Origin: an uncultured Pseudomonadota bacterium
GTDB lineage: Bacteria > Pseudomonadota > Gammaproteobacteria > Steroidobacterales > Steroidobacteraceae
Assembly: GCA_903828595.1 (NCBI GenBank)
Contig: CAIKMS010000021.1
Coordinates: 1-64,000, forward strand
Reading direction: 5' to 3'
DNA length: 64,000 bases
In this document: piece after piece, positions 55,514-64,000 of the stretch
Layout of the letters: every line of letters begins with the position of its first letter
How positions within the stretch are numbered: position 1 is the first letter of the stretch
Program-made: the position numbers and the translations under genes
The notes under the pieces: generated by a model
Told to the model about the DNA's origin: nothing
What the model saw: only the letters and a program-made list of their open reading frames with translations
Databases searched by the model: none

Positions 55514-56494
55514 CTATGCGTCGGACTGATCGTGAATCCAGGTCTGGTCGTCTGGGTAATCTTTTTCTGTTTTACCGGCCCAGAAGGCCTTAACAACGGC
55601 CCATTGGAAACCCCAATAGGTCATGGACGGTGGCTGAGAGCCACGTTGCGCGAAGATCTCTTGATCAAGCTCGGCCAGTCGGTGAAACGGGACACCCGGA
55701 AAGGCGTGATGCGCCGTGTGGTACTGCATTTGCCAGCCCATCCAGCGCATAAAGGCGTTAGTACGAGTGCTGCGCGTATTTTGCAGAACGTTGTCGCTAT
55801 GTGGGAGCCCCAGATGCTCAATGGTATTTTGCAGTTGCTGCATAAACTTCATGACCAACATGGGCGCCAACCAAAACGTCACGGCCGCCCCTGTGTTAAA
55901 CCACGCACTTAACACGGCGATCAAAACGTAACCTGCCAAATGCAATCTTGCTTCCAAAACAAAATCAGCTTTTCGGCTGGCCGGCAGGTAAGGCTCGGTC
56001 ACAATTCCAAAGGAGAATCGAATGATGCGCCGCCACCGGGTATACCAATAGGTGATGCCTGAGAACCAAAGCAAATAGGATTTTAGGGTGTAACGCTCGC
56101 GCGCAAGTTCTCCGTCACGCTGCCAATCCTGAGTGAAACGGTGATGCGCCACGTGCTGCACTAAATCAAAGGTGCGTGGGTAGAACAAAACAAAGCCCAA
56201 GATCCGGCCGAAGAACTCGTTCAAGCCACGAGTTCTGAAGACCGTCCAGTGGCTGAGTTCATGTTGGCCGGCATATAAAAAATTAATCAGCGTACCGTGC
56301 AACATAAAGGCCGGCACCACCCAAAAGCTGCCCATGCTCTGGGCCAACCACCAGCCGGTTAGAAAAATGGCACCTACGTGGGAGGAAAGCTGCAGCGCAC
56401 CACGCCAATCGGACGTCACGCACAAACGCTTTAAGGTTTGAGACTTCAAGACATCACGGCGTGCAAATACTTCATCCACGGACTGCAACCTCAC
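55514..56494 (-). CDS. Membrane fatty acid desaturase
   Basis: A 326-residue di-iron desaturase/hydroxylase of the FA_desaturase family. The histidine boxes are GQHELSHW, VAHHRFTQ and YHTAHHAFPGV, with an extra histidine in NTIEHLGLPHS. Four hydrophobic segments flank them. Members introduce double bonds into acyl-lipids or hydroxylate carotenoid-like substrates; the exact substrate cannot be read from the sequence. The start is GTG at 56494. It stands alone and is divergent from the secreted unknown protein gene. Confidence 0.9.
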   Translation of the reverse strand: MRLQSVDEVFARRDVLKSQTLKRLCVTSDWRGALQLSSHVGAIFLTGWWLAQSMGSFWVVPAFMLHGTLINFLYAGQHELSHWTVFRTRGLNEFFGRILGFVLFYPRTFDLVQHVAHHRFTQDWQRDGELARERYTLKSYLLWFSGITYWYTRWRRIIRFSFGIVTEPYLPASRKADFVLEARLHLAGYVLIAVLSAWFNTGAAVTFWLAPMLVMKFMQQLQNTIEHLGLPHSDNVLQNTRSTRTNAFMRWMGWQMQYHTAHHAFPGVPFHRLAELDQEIFAQRGSQPPSMTYWGFQWAVVKAFWAGKTEKDYPDDQTWIHDQSDA

Positions 56495-56602
56495 ATTAAT
56501 CTACGAGGTGATACTACGCCGAGGACGCCATAGGCGCGAGACTTAACCTAGGCGCTATGGATTGTTAAGCTACCGTCTTCGCCTTTTTACCCTGGAGCAG
56601 CG

Positions 56603-57412
56603 ATGAGACCTCAAAGAGCAACGGCCCTATACGCTACGGTGCTTTCAACCGTTTTGATGGTCATCACGGCATCGCCATGCTCGGCCGGCACGACCGTTCG
56701 GATTCCCACCTTCATCGTGGTCCCAGGACAAAAGCCTAATCTTGACAACGTTTGCTTAGGACCCGGCGCCGAAGTGGGTCAGTCTAAAGCCGGCATCAAC
56801 GGCGACCGCATGTTAGTCACCAAGATCGTTGGCAAATCGGCCATGTGCAAGGACAAGAACACCCCTCTTCTTGCCGAAGTAGATCTGGTACCGGCTGAAA
56901 ACTTTCAATCCACGCTGTCGGTGGAGTTGCCGACGGGCTTTGTGACCGAGCCGTTAACGAACAAGGACCGCTTTGATGGAGCGCGCCTCAAAGGCACCAG
57001 CAAGGATCGCCTGATCGCTTTTTTTGTTTACGGCTATAACCGCAAAAATACTATTAGCTTTGAAAAATACGCGCAGATCGTTCGGGAATCACAGCTGAAG
57101 TGGAACAAGGCGCTACAGACACCCGTTGAAAATCTGACCATACACGGGCTAGCGGCCCAGCGATGGGAGACCACCTTCACGCCGCCTGGGCTTTTCGCGA
57201 AAGAGCGCACTCACATGACCACGCTGATTAACGGCGATAAGGAGTTGGCTTACGTGAATGTACTGGTAACCTCGTTCCGCCTTCCCGAAGAGCGCAGCAA
57301 ACTGCAAAGCTTGGCGGAATCCGTGCGTGGTCTATCCGACGCGGAACCGGCAGCCGAGGGTGTGGCTCCGGAGAGCATCCAAAGTACGGATCCGAAGCCG
57401 CCTGTAGATTAA
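56603..57412 (+). CDS. Secreted protein of unknown function
   Basis: A 269-residue protein not recognised by me. A signal peptide (ATVLSTVLMVITASPCSAG) is followed by a compact domain with two cysteines (DNVCLGPG and SAMCKDK), a likely disulfide, a beta-rich middle (VDLVPAENFQSTLSVELP) and an acidic, Pro/Gly-rich C-terminal tail. GGAGCAGCG precedes the ATG. Its closeness to the desaturase start (108 bases, divergent) suggests a shared control region. The tRNA-Lys islet begins just after its stop codon. Confidence 0.65.
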   Translation: MRPQRATALYATVLSTVLMVITASPCSAGTTVRIPTFIVVPGQKPNLDNVCLGPGAEVGQSKAGINGDRMLVTKIVGKSAMCKDKNTPLLAEVDLVPAENFQSTLSVELPTGFVTEPLTNKDRFDGARLKGTSKDRLIAFFVYGYNRKNTISFEKYAQIVRESQLKWNKALQTPVENLTIHGLAAQRWETTFTPPGLFAKERTHMTTLINGDKELAYVNVLVTSFRLPEERSKLQSLAESVRGLSDAEPAAEGVAPESIQSTDPKPPVD

Positions 57413-57423
57413 GCATCATAGGA

Positions 57424-57458
57424 AATTGGTGGCCGTGTAGGGATCGAACCTACGACCA
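57424..57458 (-). repeat. Duplicated 3' end of tRNA-Lys (att-like direct repeat)
   Basis: 35 bases identical to 58268-58303 of tRNA-Lys and its flank except for one deleted G. It covers CCA, the acceptor 3' strand and the whole T-arm. The rest of a tRNA is absent, so it is a fragment left by integration at the tRNA 3' end. Confidence 0.8.
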
Positions 57459-57550
57459 GTGGCTCAAAGAATTCATTAGGCTCTCCAAGACGCCTTTATC
57501 TAAATGCGTCAGCGACACGATCGCGCGGCGTGTAGCCACGCATGCAAGCG

Positions 57551-57853
57551 CTAAGCCGTTTCAGCAACCAACCGCACGCCAAGCGCTGCACAAACCCGGC
57601 TAACCGTATCGAAACGCGGCTGTGCACCGGGTCGTAAGGCTTTATAAAGCGCTTCTCGCGCTAACCCGGTTGATGCTGCGATCTGGCTCATACCACGGGC
57701 CCGCGCGATATCCCCAAGCGCAGCAGCCAGAAGCGCGCCATCATTCTGCGCTAACACCTGCGTAAGGTAGTCGGCAATTGCTTCATCGGAATCTAGATAT
57801 TCCGCTGCGTCGAACTCTGGAAGCTGGGCCGCTTTAACTGTTTTGCGCTTCAT
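57551..57853 (-). CDS. Antitoxin of the HI1420 family (HigA-like HTH)
   Basis: A 100-residue DNA-binding antidote protein. It shows PEFDAAEYLDSDEAIADYLTQVLAQNDGALLAAALGDIARARGMSQIAASTGLAREALYKALRPGAQPRFDTVSRVCAALGVRL, the full pattern of the addiction-module antidote family typified by HI1420. It is intact. The ATG at 57853 follows GGGAG at eight bases and lies four bases after the toxin stop codon, as usual for this pair. Because its toxin partner is broken, it may survive as a passive antitoxin able to neutralise related toxins. Confidence 0.88.
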   Translation of the reverse strand: MKRKTVKAAQLPEFDAAEYLDSDEAIADYLTQVLAQNDGALLAAALGDIARARGMSQIAASTGLAREALYKALRPGAQPRFDTVSRVCAALGVRLVAETA

Positions 57854-57857
57854 GACA

Positions 57858-58157
57858 TCACTCCCAAGCAATTCTTTGAGCCCGTTGGCGTGCCGTCGCA
57901 ATATCTCTGGCTTGCGATGATTTAGTGCCTCCGCCAAGCATCACGACGAGTTGACCGTCCCGCACGGCAAAGTACATGCGCCAACCCGCGCCAAAATGTT
58001 CGCGCATCTCCTAGATGCTATGACCGACCGACTTCACATCACCCAAATTACCCAAGGCGGCCTTCTTAAGTCTCACAACAAGCCTTCGCTGCACGGTCTT
58101 ATCTGCCAAGCCTCTTAGCCACGCATCGAATTCCGGCAATGTTCGGACGGAATACAT
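57858..58157 (-). pseudogene. HI1419-type RelE-like toxin, inactivated by an amber codon
   Basis: From ATG at 58157 the frame reads MYSVRTLPEFDAWLRGLADK, then RRLVVRLKKAALGNLGDVKSV, GHSI, then TAG at 58011-58013, and continues EMREHFGAGWRMYFAVRDGQLVVMLGGGTKSS to TGA at 57858. Apart from this one stop codon, all 99 codons fit the HI1419-like toxin family, including the EMREHFGxGWRMY core. A single base change explains the loss. No start codon for the C-terminal half has a convincing ribosome site. The gene is therefore probably dead unless the amber codon is suppressed. Confidence 0.85.
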
Positions 58158-58165
58158 AATATTGA

Positions 58166-58185
58166 GTGTAATCGTTTGGTTACAC
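58166..58185 (-). promoter_or_regulatory. Operator-like inverted repeat upstream of the toxin pseudogene
   Basis: GTGTAA-N8-TTACAC, ending nine bases before the toxin start codon. The arm spacing of 8 is the same as in the HigBA operator at 3963. Binding by the antitoxin is inferred. Confidence 0.5.
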
Positions 58186-58270
58186 AATTGGCAACCGGTC
58201 AGCCGACGGCGACAGCGCTAAACAGCGCTAGCTTTTGACAGACCCGAGCTACTCAGGAGGTGAGGAGAAT

Positions 58271-58346
<76 letters not shown>

Positions 58347-58501
58347 AAATCGACGTTGTGCAAGGTAATGAAATCCTCAGTACCTTCGCTTTAAAAAAAT
58401 TCATCTACTCAAACGAGCGCGCAGATTAGCAGGCTGCGGCTTTTGTTTCAAAAACATTTAAGGCGCGATGTGTGGCGCCCGACTGTCATCGACACTTCAG
58501 A

Positions 58502-58578
58502 TGGGGTGGACGATGGGACTCGAACCCACGACGGCCGGAATCACAATCCGGGGCTCTACCAGCTGAGCTACGCCCACC
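58502..58578 (-). tRNA. tRNA-His (anticodon GTG)
   Basis: About 77 bases including the extra 5' G paired with C73 that marks tRNA-His. The anticodon arm is CCGGA-TTGTGAT-TCCGG (GTG), the T-arm has GGTTCGAGTCC, and CCA is encoded. The 155 bases to tRNA-Lys contain nothing I recognise. Confidence 0.95.
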
Positions 58579-58631
58579 ATTGACTGACCAAACAAACTCT
58601 GTCGCCTACATCCCAACCGGTTGGGCCGAGT

Positions 58632-58708
58632 TGGCGCGCCCGGCAGGAATCGAACCTGCAACCACCGGCTTAGAAGGCCGGTACTCTATCCGGTTGAGCT
58701 ACGGGCGC
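58632..58708 (-). tRNA. tRNA-Arg (anticodon TCT)
   Basis: 77 bases. Acceptor GCGCCCG pairs with CGGGCGC, the anticodon arm is CCGGC-CTTCTAA-GCCGG (TCT), the T-arm has GGTTCGATTCC, and CCA is encoded. Second in the cluster. Confidence 0.96.
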
Positions 58709-58732
58709 ATACCGGAGTTGAACTTTCTCGGA

Positions 58733-58809
<77 letters not shown>

Positions 58810-58888
58810 CCAATTGCCGAGAACCGAAAAGCGCTTCTAACGCGCTTCGCCTGACGGCGTCCCGACTGCGGTAACAACGGGACTGCGG

Positions 58889-58917
58889 ATGATAGTGACC
58901 CTAGGGCTTCCCGTCAA
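58889..58917 (-). promoter_or_regulatory. Promoter of the tRNA-Pro-Arg-His-Lys cluster
   Basis: Minus strand TTGACG (58912-58917), 17 bases, TATCAT (58889-58894), about 80 bases before tRNA-Pro. The boxes match consensus at five of six positions each, with a GC-rich discriminator after the -10. Confidence 0.65.
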
Positions 58918-58994
58918 ACCCCGCACTGCCGAAAGCAAGCTAAGCATGAGAGAATCCCGTCATTCACGACAACTAATCTGCCTAAGGAGAGCCT

Positions 58995-59855
58995 GTGACC
59001 GGACAAATTATTGATGGCAAAGCGGTAGCACAACAGCTGCATAAGGAGGTTCTGGCCGGAACCACCGCCCTGCAGGCGCGCGGCCTACGTGCCCCTGGCC
59101 TGGCTGTGATCATGGTTGGTGAGGATCCTGCCTCCGCCGTGTACGTACGTAACAAGCGTCGCAGTTGCGCAGAAACCGGGATCACCTCGGTTGCCCACGA
59201 TTTACCGGCAAGCACCACACAGGCCGAATTACTGGCGCTAATCGATGCGCTGAATAACGACGGCCACATCGATGGCATTTTGGTGCAGTTACCGCTACCG
59301 GCTCACATCGACCCGCAGGCAGTGCTAGAGCGCATTCACGCCGATAAGGACGTCGACGGCTTTCACCCCTACAACGTCGGCCGACTCGCCTTAAAGAACC
59401 CGCTAACGCGCCCCTGCACGCCGTTTGGCATTGTCAAACTGTTAGCTGCAACGTCTATGCCCGTACGCGGTCTAGATGCGGTGGTGATCGGTCAATCCAA
59501 CATTGTCGGTCGTCCCATGGCTTTAGAGCTATTAATGCTGGGGGCAACAGTGACGATCTGCCACAGCGCGACCCGCGATTTGGAGTCGCATGTGCGGCGT
59601 GCCGAACTGTTGGTGGTCGCCGTTGGCAAACCCGGTTTCGTGCCAGGCGCCTGGATTCGTGAGGGCGCCATCGTTATTGATGTAGGCACCAATCGTTTGC
59701 CGGACGGTCGTCTGGTCGGTGACGTGGAGTTTGCAGCGGCTAAAGAACGCGCCGCGTTCATCACGCCCGTTCCCGGTGGCGTGGGTCCTATGACCATTGC
59801 AGCCCTCATGCAAAACACGCTGGAATCAGCGCAACGGCGGCTACTTAGCGCCTAA
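58995..59855 (+). CDS. folD: Methylenetetrahydrofolate dehydrogenase / cyclohydrolase
   Basis: Bifunctional one-carbon enzyme making 10-formyl-THF precursors, 286 residues. Seen are [30 protein letters not shown] (with the catalytic lysine in YVRNK), [14 protein letters not shown], the NADP-binding [17 protein letters not shown] and the C-terminal [19 protein letters not shown]. The start is GTG with AAGGAGA five bases upstream. Confidence 0.97.
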   Translation: MTGQIIDGKAVAQQLHKEVLAGTTALQARGLRAPGLAVIMVGEDPASAVYVRNKRRSCAETGITSVAHDLPASTTQAELLALIDALNNDGHIDGILVQLPLPAHIDPQAVLERIHADKDVDGFHPYNVGRLALKNPLTRPCTPFGIVKLLAATSMPVRGLDAVVIGQSNIVGRPMALELLMLGATVTICHSATRDLESHVRRAELLVVAVGKPGFVPGAWIREGAIVIDVGTNRLPDGRLVGDVEFAAAKERAAFITPVPGGVGPMTIAALMQNTLESAQRRLLSA

Positions 59856-59873
59856 GACTCAAAAGCCTGTGGT

Positions 59874-59902
59874 GGCTGGCGTTACTACCGGTAACGCCAG
59901 CC
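59874..59902. terminator. Stem-loop between convergent folD and cysS
   Basis: GGCTGGCGTTAC and GTAACGCCAGCC form a perfect 12-base stem with a 5-base loop, overlapping the cysS stop codon. On the minus strand TTTT follows after about ten bases. Confidence 0.65.
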
Positions 59903-61300
59903 CGTGCCCTTCGCACCGTCCTCGACAATCACACCCATACTCAACAACTCATCGCGCAGGCGATCCGACAGTGCCCAGTCGCGTGCGGCACGGGCTTGCC
60001 GACGGGCATCGACCAGCGCTTCGATGTCAGCGACCGACAACGACGGTTGATCGGAAGTGACTGGGGCCGTCAGCGAATCACCCGCCGGTCGGCATTGCAG
60101 CCAACTTGAGGCATCCACCGTCAGCAAACCGACCACCGCCGCCAAGGATTTTAATTCAGCGGCCAGGCGCGGCGCCTGCTGCGGATCAGAGACTTTCGCC
60201 GCATTTAACTCTCGAGCCAGACCCGAGAGCACAGCCAGAGCCTCCGGGGTATTAAAATCATCGTCCATTGCGGCAATAAAGCGCTGCGTCGCCGGTCCTG
60301 GTGCGAAGTTCGGCTCTGGGCTGACATCACGTAACGCGAGGTACCAGCGCTCCAACAACCCGTCGGCCAGACGCAGGTTCTCTTCGCTGTAGTTGATCGG
60401 CCCACGGTAATGACTGGAAAGCACGAAGGTTCGCATCACCTCAGGTCGCAACCGCGGCAACACCTCACGCACCGTGAAAAAGTTACCCAGCGACTTGGAC
60501 ATTTTTTCGTCATTGACGCGCACAAAGCCGTTGTGCATCCACTGATTTACAAAGGTTGAATCGCAAGCCGCGCAGGACTGCGCAATCTCGTTCTCATGGT
60601 GCGGGAACTTCAAATCCATGCCACCGCCGTGCAGATCGAAATGCTCGCCCAGCAAAGCCACCGACATCGCGGAGCATTCGATATGCCAGCCAGGCCTACC
60701 GTCGCCCCAGGGCGAGGCCCAGTGTGGCTCACCGGGTTTGGCCTTTTTCCACAACACGAAGTCCAGAGGATCACGCTTGGCCTCATCAACCTCCACGCGC
60801 GCGCCGGCACGCAGATCGGCTAGCTTACGTCCGGACAAACGTCCGTAATTGGCAAAGTGGCTAACCGAATACAGCACATCACCACTGCTGGAGACGTACG
60901 CATATCCGCGCTCGATGAGTCGCGCAGTCATGCTGATGATTTCGGCAATGTAATGCGTGGCTCGAGGCTCATGCTCAGGAGACTCCACTCCTAGCGCCTG
61001 ACAATCCTCATGCATTGCCTTTATGAATCGATCGGTTAGCGACTCAATGGATTCACCATTGGCCGAGGCCCGCTCGATAATCTTGTCGTCGATATCCGTG
61101 ATGTTACGCACGTGCGTGACCCGAAACCCGCGGTAGCGCAGATAACGACGCACCACATCAAAGACCACCAGGGAACGGGCGTGACCTACATGACAAAAGT
61201 CGTAGACGGTCATACCGCAGACGTACATGCGCACGTGCCCCGGCTCAATAGGCACGAGAGGCTCTTTCACACCGCTGAGTGAATTATGGATTTGGATCAT
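59885..61300 (-). CDS. cysS: Cysteinyl-tRNA synthetase
   Basis: Class I synthetase charging tRNA-Cys, 471 residues. [21 protein letters not shown] carries a zinc-binding cysteine and the HIGH motif (HVGH); further zinc ligands are in [10 protein letters not shown] and FPHHENE; the KMSKS loop is [12 protein letters not shown]. The ATG at 61300 gives the family start [13 protein letters not shown]; seven more residues are possible. It lies 70 bases downstream of the second gltX on the same strand. Confidence 0.97.
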   Translation of the reverse strand: MIQIHNSLSGVKEPLVPIEPGHVRMYVCGMTVYDFCHVGHARSLVVFDVVRRYLRYRGFRVTHVRNITDIDDKIIERASANGESIESLTDRFIKAMHEDCQALGVESPEHEPRATHYIAEIISMTARLIERGYAYVSSSGDVLYSVSHFANYGRLSGRKLADLRAGARVEVDEAKRDPLDFVLWKKAKPGEPHWASPWGDGRPGWHIECSAMSVALLGEHFDLHGGGMDLKFPHHENEIAQSCAACDSTFVNQWMHNGFVRVNDEKMSKSLGNFFTVREVLPRLRPEVMRTFVLSSHYRGPINYSEENLRLADGLLERWYLALRDVSPEPNFAPGPATQRFIAAMDDDFNTPEALAVLSGLARELNAAKVSDPQQAPRLAAELKSLAAVVGLLTVDASSWLQCRPAGDSLTAPVTSDQPSLSVADIEALVDARRQARAARDWALSDRLRDELLSMGVIVEDGAKGTGWRYR

Positions 61301-61370
61301 GTGCACGCCGTCTCTAGACAAAAAACACCACTATCGAAACACCACTTACCGACTCGCCAATGAGCCTTGC

Positions 61371-62771
61371 TCACTGACAGGCTGTTAGGGCTTGCTCAAA
61401 TCGAGCCCGCGCGCGAAGCGGGCCCATCAAAGCCAGTAAGGGTGCCATTTCTGGGCCCTCCAGCGCGTGAGTCAGGGCCGCGCGCAGCGGCTGAAACAGA
61501 TCCCGGCCTTTACGACCGGTCGCCTCGCGCACCGATCGGGTCAAGCCCGACCAGTCCGCACCGGAGTCCAGCGCCAGCACAGCCGCTTCGAACGTCGCCG
61601 CACCTGCTGCGCGCACGATCGCCTCCAGCTCAGGCGTCAGTGGCGGCAGATCCTCGTAAATCATGTCAGCCATGGCTTTCGCGTCGGCTGGTAAGGTGAG
61701 ATTGGCGCGTACCGCGGCGATGAAAGCCGCCTTATCATCAGCCGGCACCGTTGCCGGTACCCAGTCGGCCAGTTGATCGGCGTGAGCCAACTTCACCGCC
61801 TCTTTCTGCCAGTGGGTGAGCTGAGCCATATCCAATCGCGCCGGCGCACGCCCTAAATGCTCGGGCCTAAACCCTTCAATCATGCCCGCGTTAGTGGCCC
61901 AACCCTCTACCGCAGCGGAGTGCCCTAAACGGAACAGCAAATTCAACACGGCCTCCGGCCGGTAACCCAGCCCGCGTAACTCCGAAACACTGGTCGCGCC
62001 ATGGCGCTTGGCCAGTGGCGCGCCATCGTCGCCAACCAACAGGGGTAAATGACCGTAACGCGGTAAGCGATGCTCTAACACCTCTAGCAGCAGCAACTGT
62101 CGCGGGGTGTTGGCAACGTGGTCTTCACCGCGCAGCACATCGGTTACACCCATCAAGGCGTCGTCGATGGCGTTAGAGGCGAGAAACGAAGCGGATCCAT
62201 CCGCGCGCTGAATAATGAAGTCGCCCAACGCATCGGACGAAAACACCTGCTCGCCGCGAACCAGATCCTGATAGCGCAGCTCCCGGCCACCCGGCACCTG
62301 AAAACGCAGCGCGCCTTGGCGGCCTTCGGCTTCACGGGCAGCGCGCTGATCCAAGGTTAAATCCCGGCACGTGCCCGCGTATCGGGGCGCCTGGCCGCGC
62401 GACAACTGCATTTTACGCGCCAGCTCCAGCTCCAAAGCGGTGCAGTAGCAGGGATAGGCTCGACCCATCGCCTGTAATTGGTTGAAGGCCTGCTCGTAGA
62501 TCCCGGCCCGCTGAGACTGCCAGTAAGGGCCCTCCGGGGTGTCTTTACCGGGTCCGGCGTCGAAATCGAGGCCCAACCAGGCCATATCCGCCAGAAGAGC
62601 CTCCACGTGCTCTGGGCGCGACCGGCTGGCGTCCGTATCCTCGATACGCAAAACAAAGCGCCCACCCCGGTGCCTGGCATACAACCAGCTAAAAAAAGCG
62701 GTTCGGGCATTGCCCAAATGTAAGAGCCCAGTAGGACTGGGGGCGAAACGACTGACTGTAAGGGTTACCAT
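61371..62771 (-). CDS. gltX2: Second glutamyl-tRNA synthetase (GluRS2-like)
   Basis: A 466-residue class I synthetase with [21 protein letters not shown] (HIGH motif as HLGN), RIEDTDASRSRPEHVEALLADMAWLGLDFD, and the full C-terminal anticodon-binding region. It is full length, so not the truncated glutamyl-Q synthetase. The KMSKS equivalent reads APLAKRHGATS, where the canonical first lysine and the serine of KLSKR are replaced by Pro and Ala. In species with two GluRS, one may charge tRNA-Gln or only a subset of tRNA-Glu; that role here is inferred. The usual gltX is at the left edge of the window. Confidence 0.9.
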   Translation of the reverse strand: MVTLTVSRFAPSPTGLLHLGNARTAFFSWLYARHRGGRFVLRIEDTDASRSRPEHVEALLADMAWLGLDFDAGPGKDTPEGPYWQSQRAGIYEQAFNQLQAMGRAYPCYCTALELELARKMQLSRGQAPRYAGTCRDLTLDQRAAREAEGRQGALRFQVPGGRELRYQDLVRGEQVFSSDALGDFIIQRADGSASFLASNAIDDALMGVTDVLRGEDHVANTPRQLLLLEVLEHRLPRYGHLPLLVGDDGAPLAKRHGATSVSELRGLGYRPEAVLNLLFRLGHSAAVEGWATNAGMIEGFRPEHLGRAPARLDMAQLTHWQKEAVKLAHADQLADWVPATVPADDKAAFIAAVRANLTLPADAKAMADMIYEDLPPLTPELEAIVRAAGAATFEAAVLALDSGADWSGLTRSVREATGRKGRDLFQPLRAALTHALEGPEMAPLLALMGPLRARARFEQALTACQ

Positions 62772-62822
62772 GGTGGAGCAGTATAATGCGTAGGCGTCAC
62801 CGACGATGGAGTCCTTAATTCA

Positions 62823-63455
62823 ATGACCACTCAAGCAGCCCCTTTCCGCCTTTGGTCCACCCTTGTGGGCGTCGCCTGCCTAAGCTTAGGTGGACTTCTC
62901 ACCAGCGCTGCGGCCGCCGACCTGCCACGCGTACGCGTTGAAACTTCGCTAGGCAATTTCGTGATCGAGATCAACACCGAACGCGCACCCTTAACGGCCG
63001 CCAATTTTCTCGACTACGTCAAAACCAACCAGTACGACGGCACCATCTTCCATCGTGTTATCGGTAATTTCATTATTCAAGGCGGTGGCTTAGATACTGC
63101 CTACAAACCCAAAACAACCCGTGCGGCTGTTGCGAATGAAGCCGGTAATGGTTTGAGCAACAAGCGCGGCACCGTTGGCCTGGCGCGCAGCGACCAGCCG
63201 CACTCAGGCAACTGCCAGTTTTACGTGAATATCAATGATAACGAAGACTTAGACCCCCAGCCGCTGCGCTGGGGCTACGCGGTGTTTGGCAAAGTGGTCG
63301 AGGGTCTAGACGTGGTGGACAAGATCAGTCAGACCTCCACCGGCGCCGCCGGCCCATTCCCCAAAGACGCGCCGGTGCAACCCATTGTGATTCGCCACGT
63401 CGAGCTTTTGGGTGCCCCACCGGCACCCGCCGTCACAGCCAGCCCGGCACCCTAG
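62823..63455 (+). CDS. ppiA: Periplasmic cyclophilin-type peptidyl-prolyl isomerase
   Basis: A 210-residue exported cyclophilin. Signal peptide GVACLSLGGLLTSAAAA, then VETSLGNFVIEINTERAPLTAANFLDYV, the active-site FHRVIGNFIIQGGG, and ARSDQPHSGNCQFYVNINDNEDLD, all typical of bacterial PpiA/PpiB; the signal points to the periplasm. A short Pro/Ala-rich tail ends it. lpxH follows after 29 bases. Confidence 0.92.
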   Translation: MTTQAAPFRLWSTLVGVACLSLGGLLTSAAAADLPRVRVETSLGNFVIEINTERAPLTAANFLDYVKTNQYDGTIFHRVIGNFIIQGGGLDTAYKPKTTRAAVANEAGNGLSNKRGTVGLARSDQPHSGNCQFYVNINDNEDLDPQPLRWGYAVFGKVVEGLDVVDKISQTSTGAAGPFPKDAPVQPIVIRHVELLGAPPAPAVTASPAP

Positions 63456-63484
63456 CCCGGCAAGCAGGCACGGCGGACTTAGCA

Positions 63485-64000
63485 ATGGCCGTACTCATCG
63501 TCTCTGATCTGCATCTGGATCGTGCGCACCCGGAAATTACCGCGCACTTCCTGCGCTTTCTGAACGAGCAGGCGCGTACCGCTAGCGCGCTTTACGTGTT
63601 GGGTGACCTGTTTGAGGTATGGCTGGGCGATGACGACACCTGTGCGCACAAAGCGAAGGTCACCCAGGCCTTCGCCGATCTATCCCGAGATGGAGTCGCC
63701 CTGTACTTCATGCACGGCAATCGTGACTTTTTATTGGGCGCGGACTTCTGCAAACGCAGCGGTGGGCAGCTCATTGATGACCCCACGTTAATCCAGACTC
63801 AAGGCCAGCGCGTCCTGCTCACTCACGGTGATGCCCTTTGCACCGACGACATCCCTTATCAAAAACTGCGCGCGCTGGTGCGCAATCCCAGTCTGCAACG
63901 ACGCTTTCGTGCGCTGAGTTTAAAAACACGTGACAACCTCGCCGGCGAGGCTCGACAGGGCAGCAAAGCCCATACCGCGACCCAGGCGATGGCCTTGATG
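63485..64000 (+). CDS. lpxH: UDP-2,3-diacylglucosamine diphosphatase, N-terminal part
   Basis: Metallophosphoesterase of lipid A synthesis that hydrolyses UDP-2,3-diacylglucosamine to lipid X. Translating from ATG at 63485 gives MAVLIVSDLHLDRAHPEIT, then GDLFEVWLGDDD, MHGNRDFLLG and LTHGDALCTDD, the metal-binding motifs of LpxH in order. The gene runs past the right edge of the window. Its position after the cyclophilin gene is usual for gammaproteobacteria. Confidence 0.93.
   Translation, partial: MAVLIVSDLHLDRAHPEITAHFLRFLNEQARTASALYVLGDLFEVWLGDDDTCAHKAKVTQAFADLSRDGVALYFMHGNRDFLLGADFCKRSGGQLIDDPTLIQTQGQRVLLTHGDALCTDDIPYQKLRALVRNPSLQRRFRALSLKTRDNLAGEARQGSKAHTATQAMALM

Noticed and set aside
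58208-58235. Plus-strand hairpin AGCGCT-AAAC-AGCGCT followed by TTTT inside the islet
   Set aside because: No plus-strand transcript is expected to reach it; the stem is short and each arm is itself a palindrome.
58464-58472. TGTGGCGCC near tRNA-His, matching part of the HigA operator
   Set aside because: It lacks the inverted partner arm and lies between tRNA genes, so a HigA site here is not supported.

Overview
The window is a chromosomal segment of a moderately GC-rich gammaproteobacterium. The clpP-clpX-lon-tRNA-ppiD block, the gloB-methyltransferase-rnhA-dnaQ block (the same order as gloB-yafS-rnhA-dnaQ of E. coli), the cysS-gltX-cyclophilin-lpxH run, feoAB and cstA-ybdD all fit this class. 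A large TonB-dependent receptor, a TPR-sulfotransferase fusion, a DUF3422 protein and two glutamyl-tRNA synthetases point loosely to the Xanthomonadales/Nevskiales/Steroidobacter side of the class. That placement is an inference from gene content; no search was run.

Layout. 1-6.7 kb (mostly minus): 5' part of gltX, a GNAT-like protein and a polysaccharide deacetylase with overlapping ends, tRNA-Val(CAC) with its own promoter, a HigBA toxin-antitoxin pair with a palindromic operator, a DUF3422 membrane protein and a FabH-type ketoacyl synthase. 6.9-13.4 kb: uppP, cstA-ybdD, a NarL-type sensor kinase without a regulator, and a membrane protein with an isoprenylcysteine-methyltransferase-like C-terminus. 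13.3-15.8 kb: feoA-feoB plus a small CxxC membrane protein, behind a Fur-like palindrome. 15.8-28.8 kb (all minus): a sugar-nucleotide cassette (manB, fcl, gmd, manC, ugd, pgi, a UDP-glucuronate epimerase, a TviB-like dehydrogenase) with the outer-membrane protein Wzi. Just after wzi lies the broken N-terminal remnant of what looks like a polysaccharide export gene. No glycosyltransferase, flippase or polymerase is present, so the cassette supplies GDP-mannose, GDP-fucose and UDP-uronic acids to assembly genes elsewhere.

28.9-43.6 kb: dnaQ, rnhA, a methyltransferase, gloB, mltD, fabI, ppiD, tRNA-Asp, tRNA-Val(UAC), lon (behind a convincing sigma-32 promoter), clpX, clpP, tig and tRNA-Leu. hupB, usual between lon and ppiD, is absent. 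43.7-57.4 kb is accessory: a PstS-like binding protein with a Pho-box-like site, a DUF4337 protein, a TonB receptor next to a TPR-sulfotransferase, a four-gene run (SCO1-like, porin, small binding protein, chemoreceptor), a fatty acid desaturase and a secreted protein of unknown function.

57.4-58.9 kb holds a tRNA-Pro-Arg-His-Lys cluster. The 3' end of tRNA-Lys is duplicated about 845 bp away. Between the copies sits a small islet with an intact antitoxin and a toxin gene broken by one in-frame amber codon. 59-64 kb is housekeeping again: folD, cysS, a second gltX, a periplasmic cyclophilin and the start of lpxH. I saw no rRNA, CRISPR array, prophage or intact insertion sequence. The most unusual items are the decayed tRNA-Lys islet, the broken export gene in the polysaccharide cassette, and the SCO1/porin/binding-protein/chemoreceptor run.
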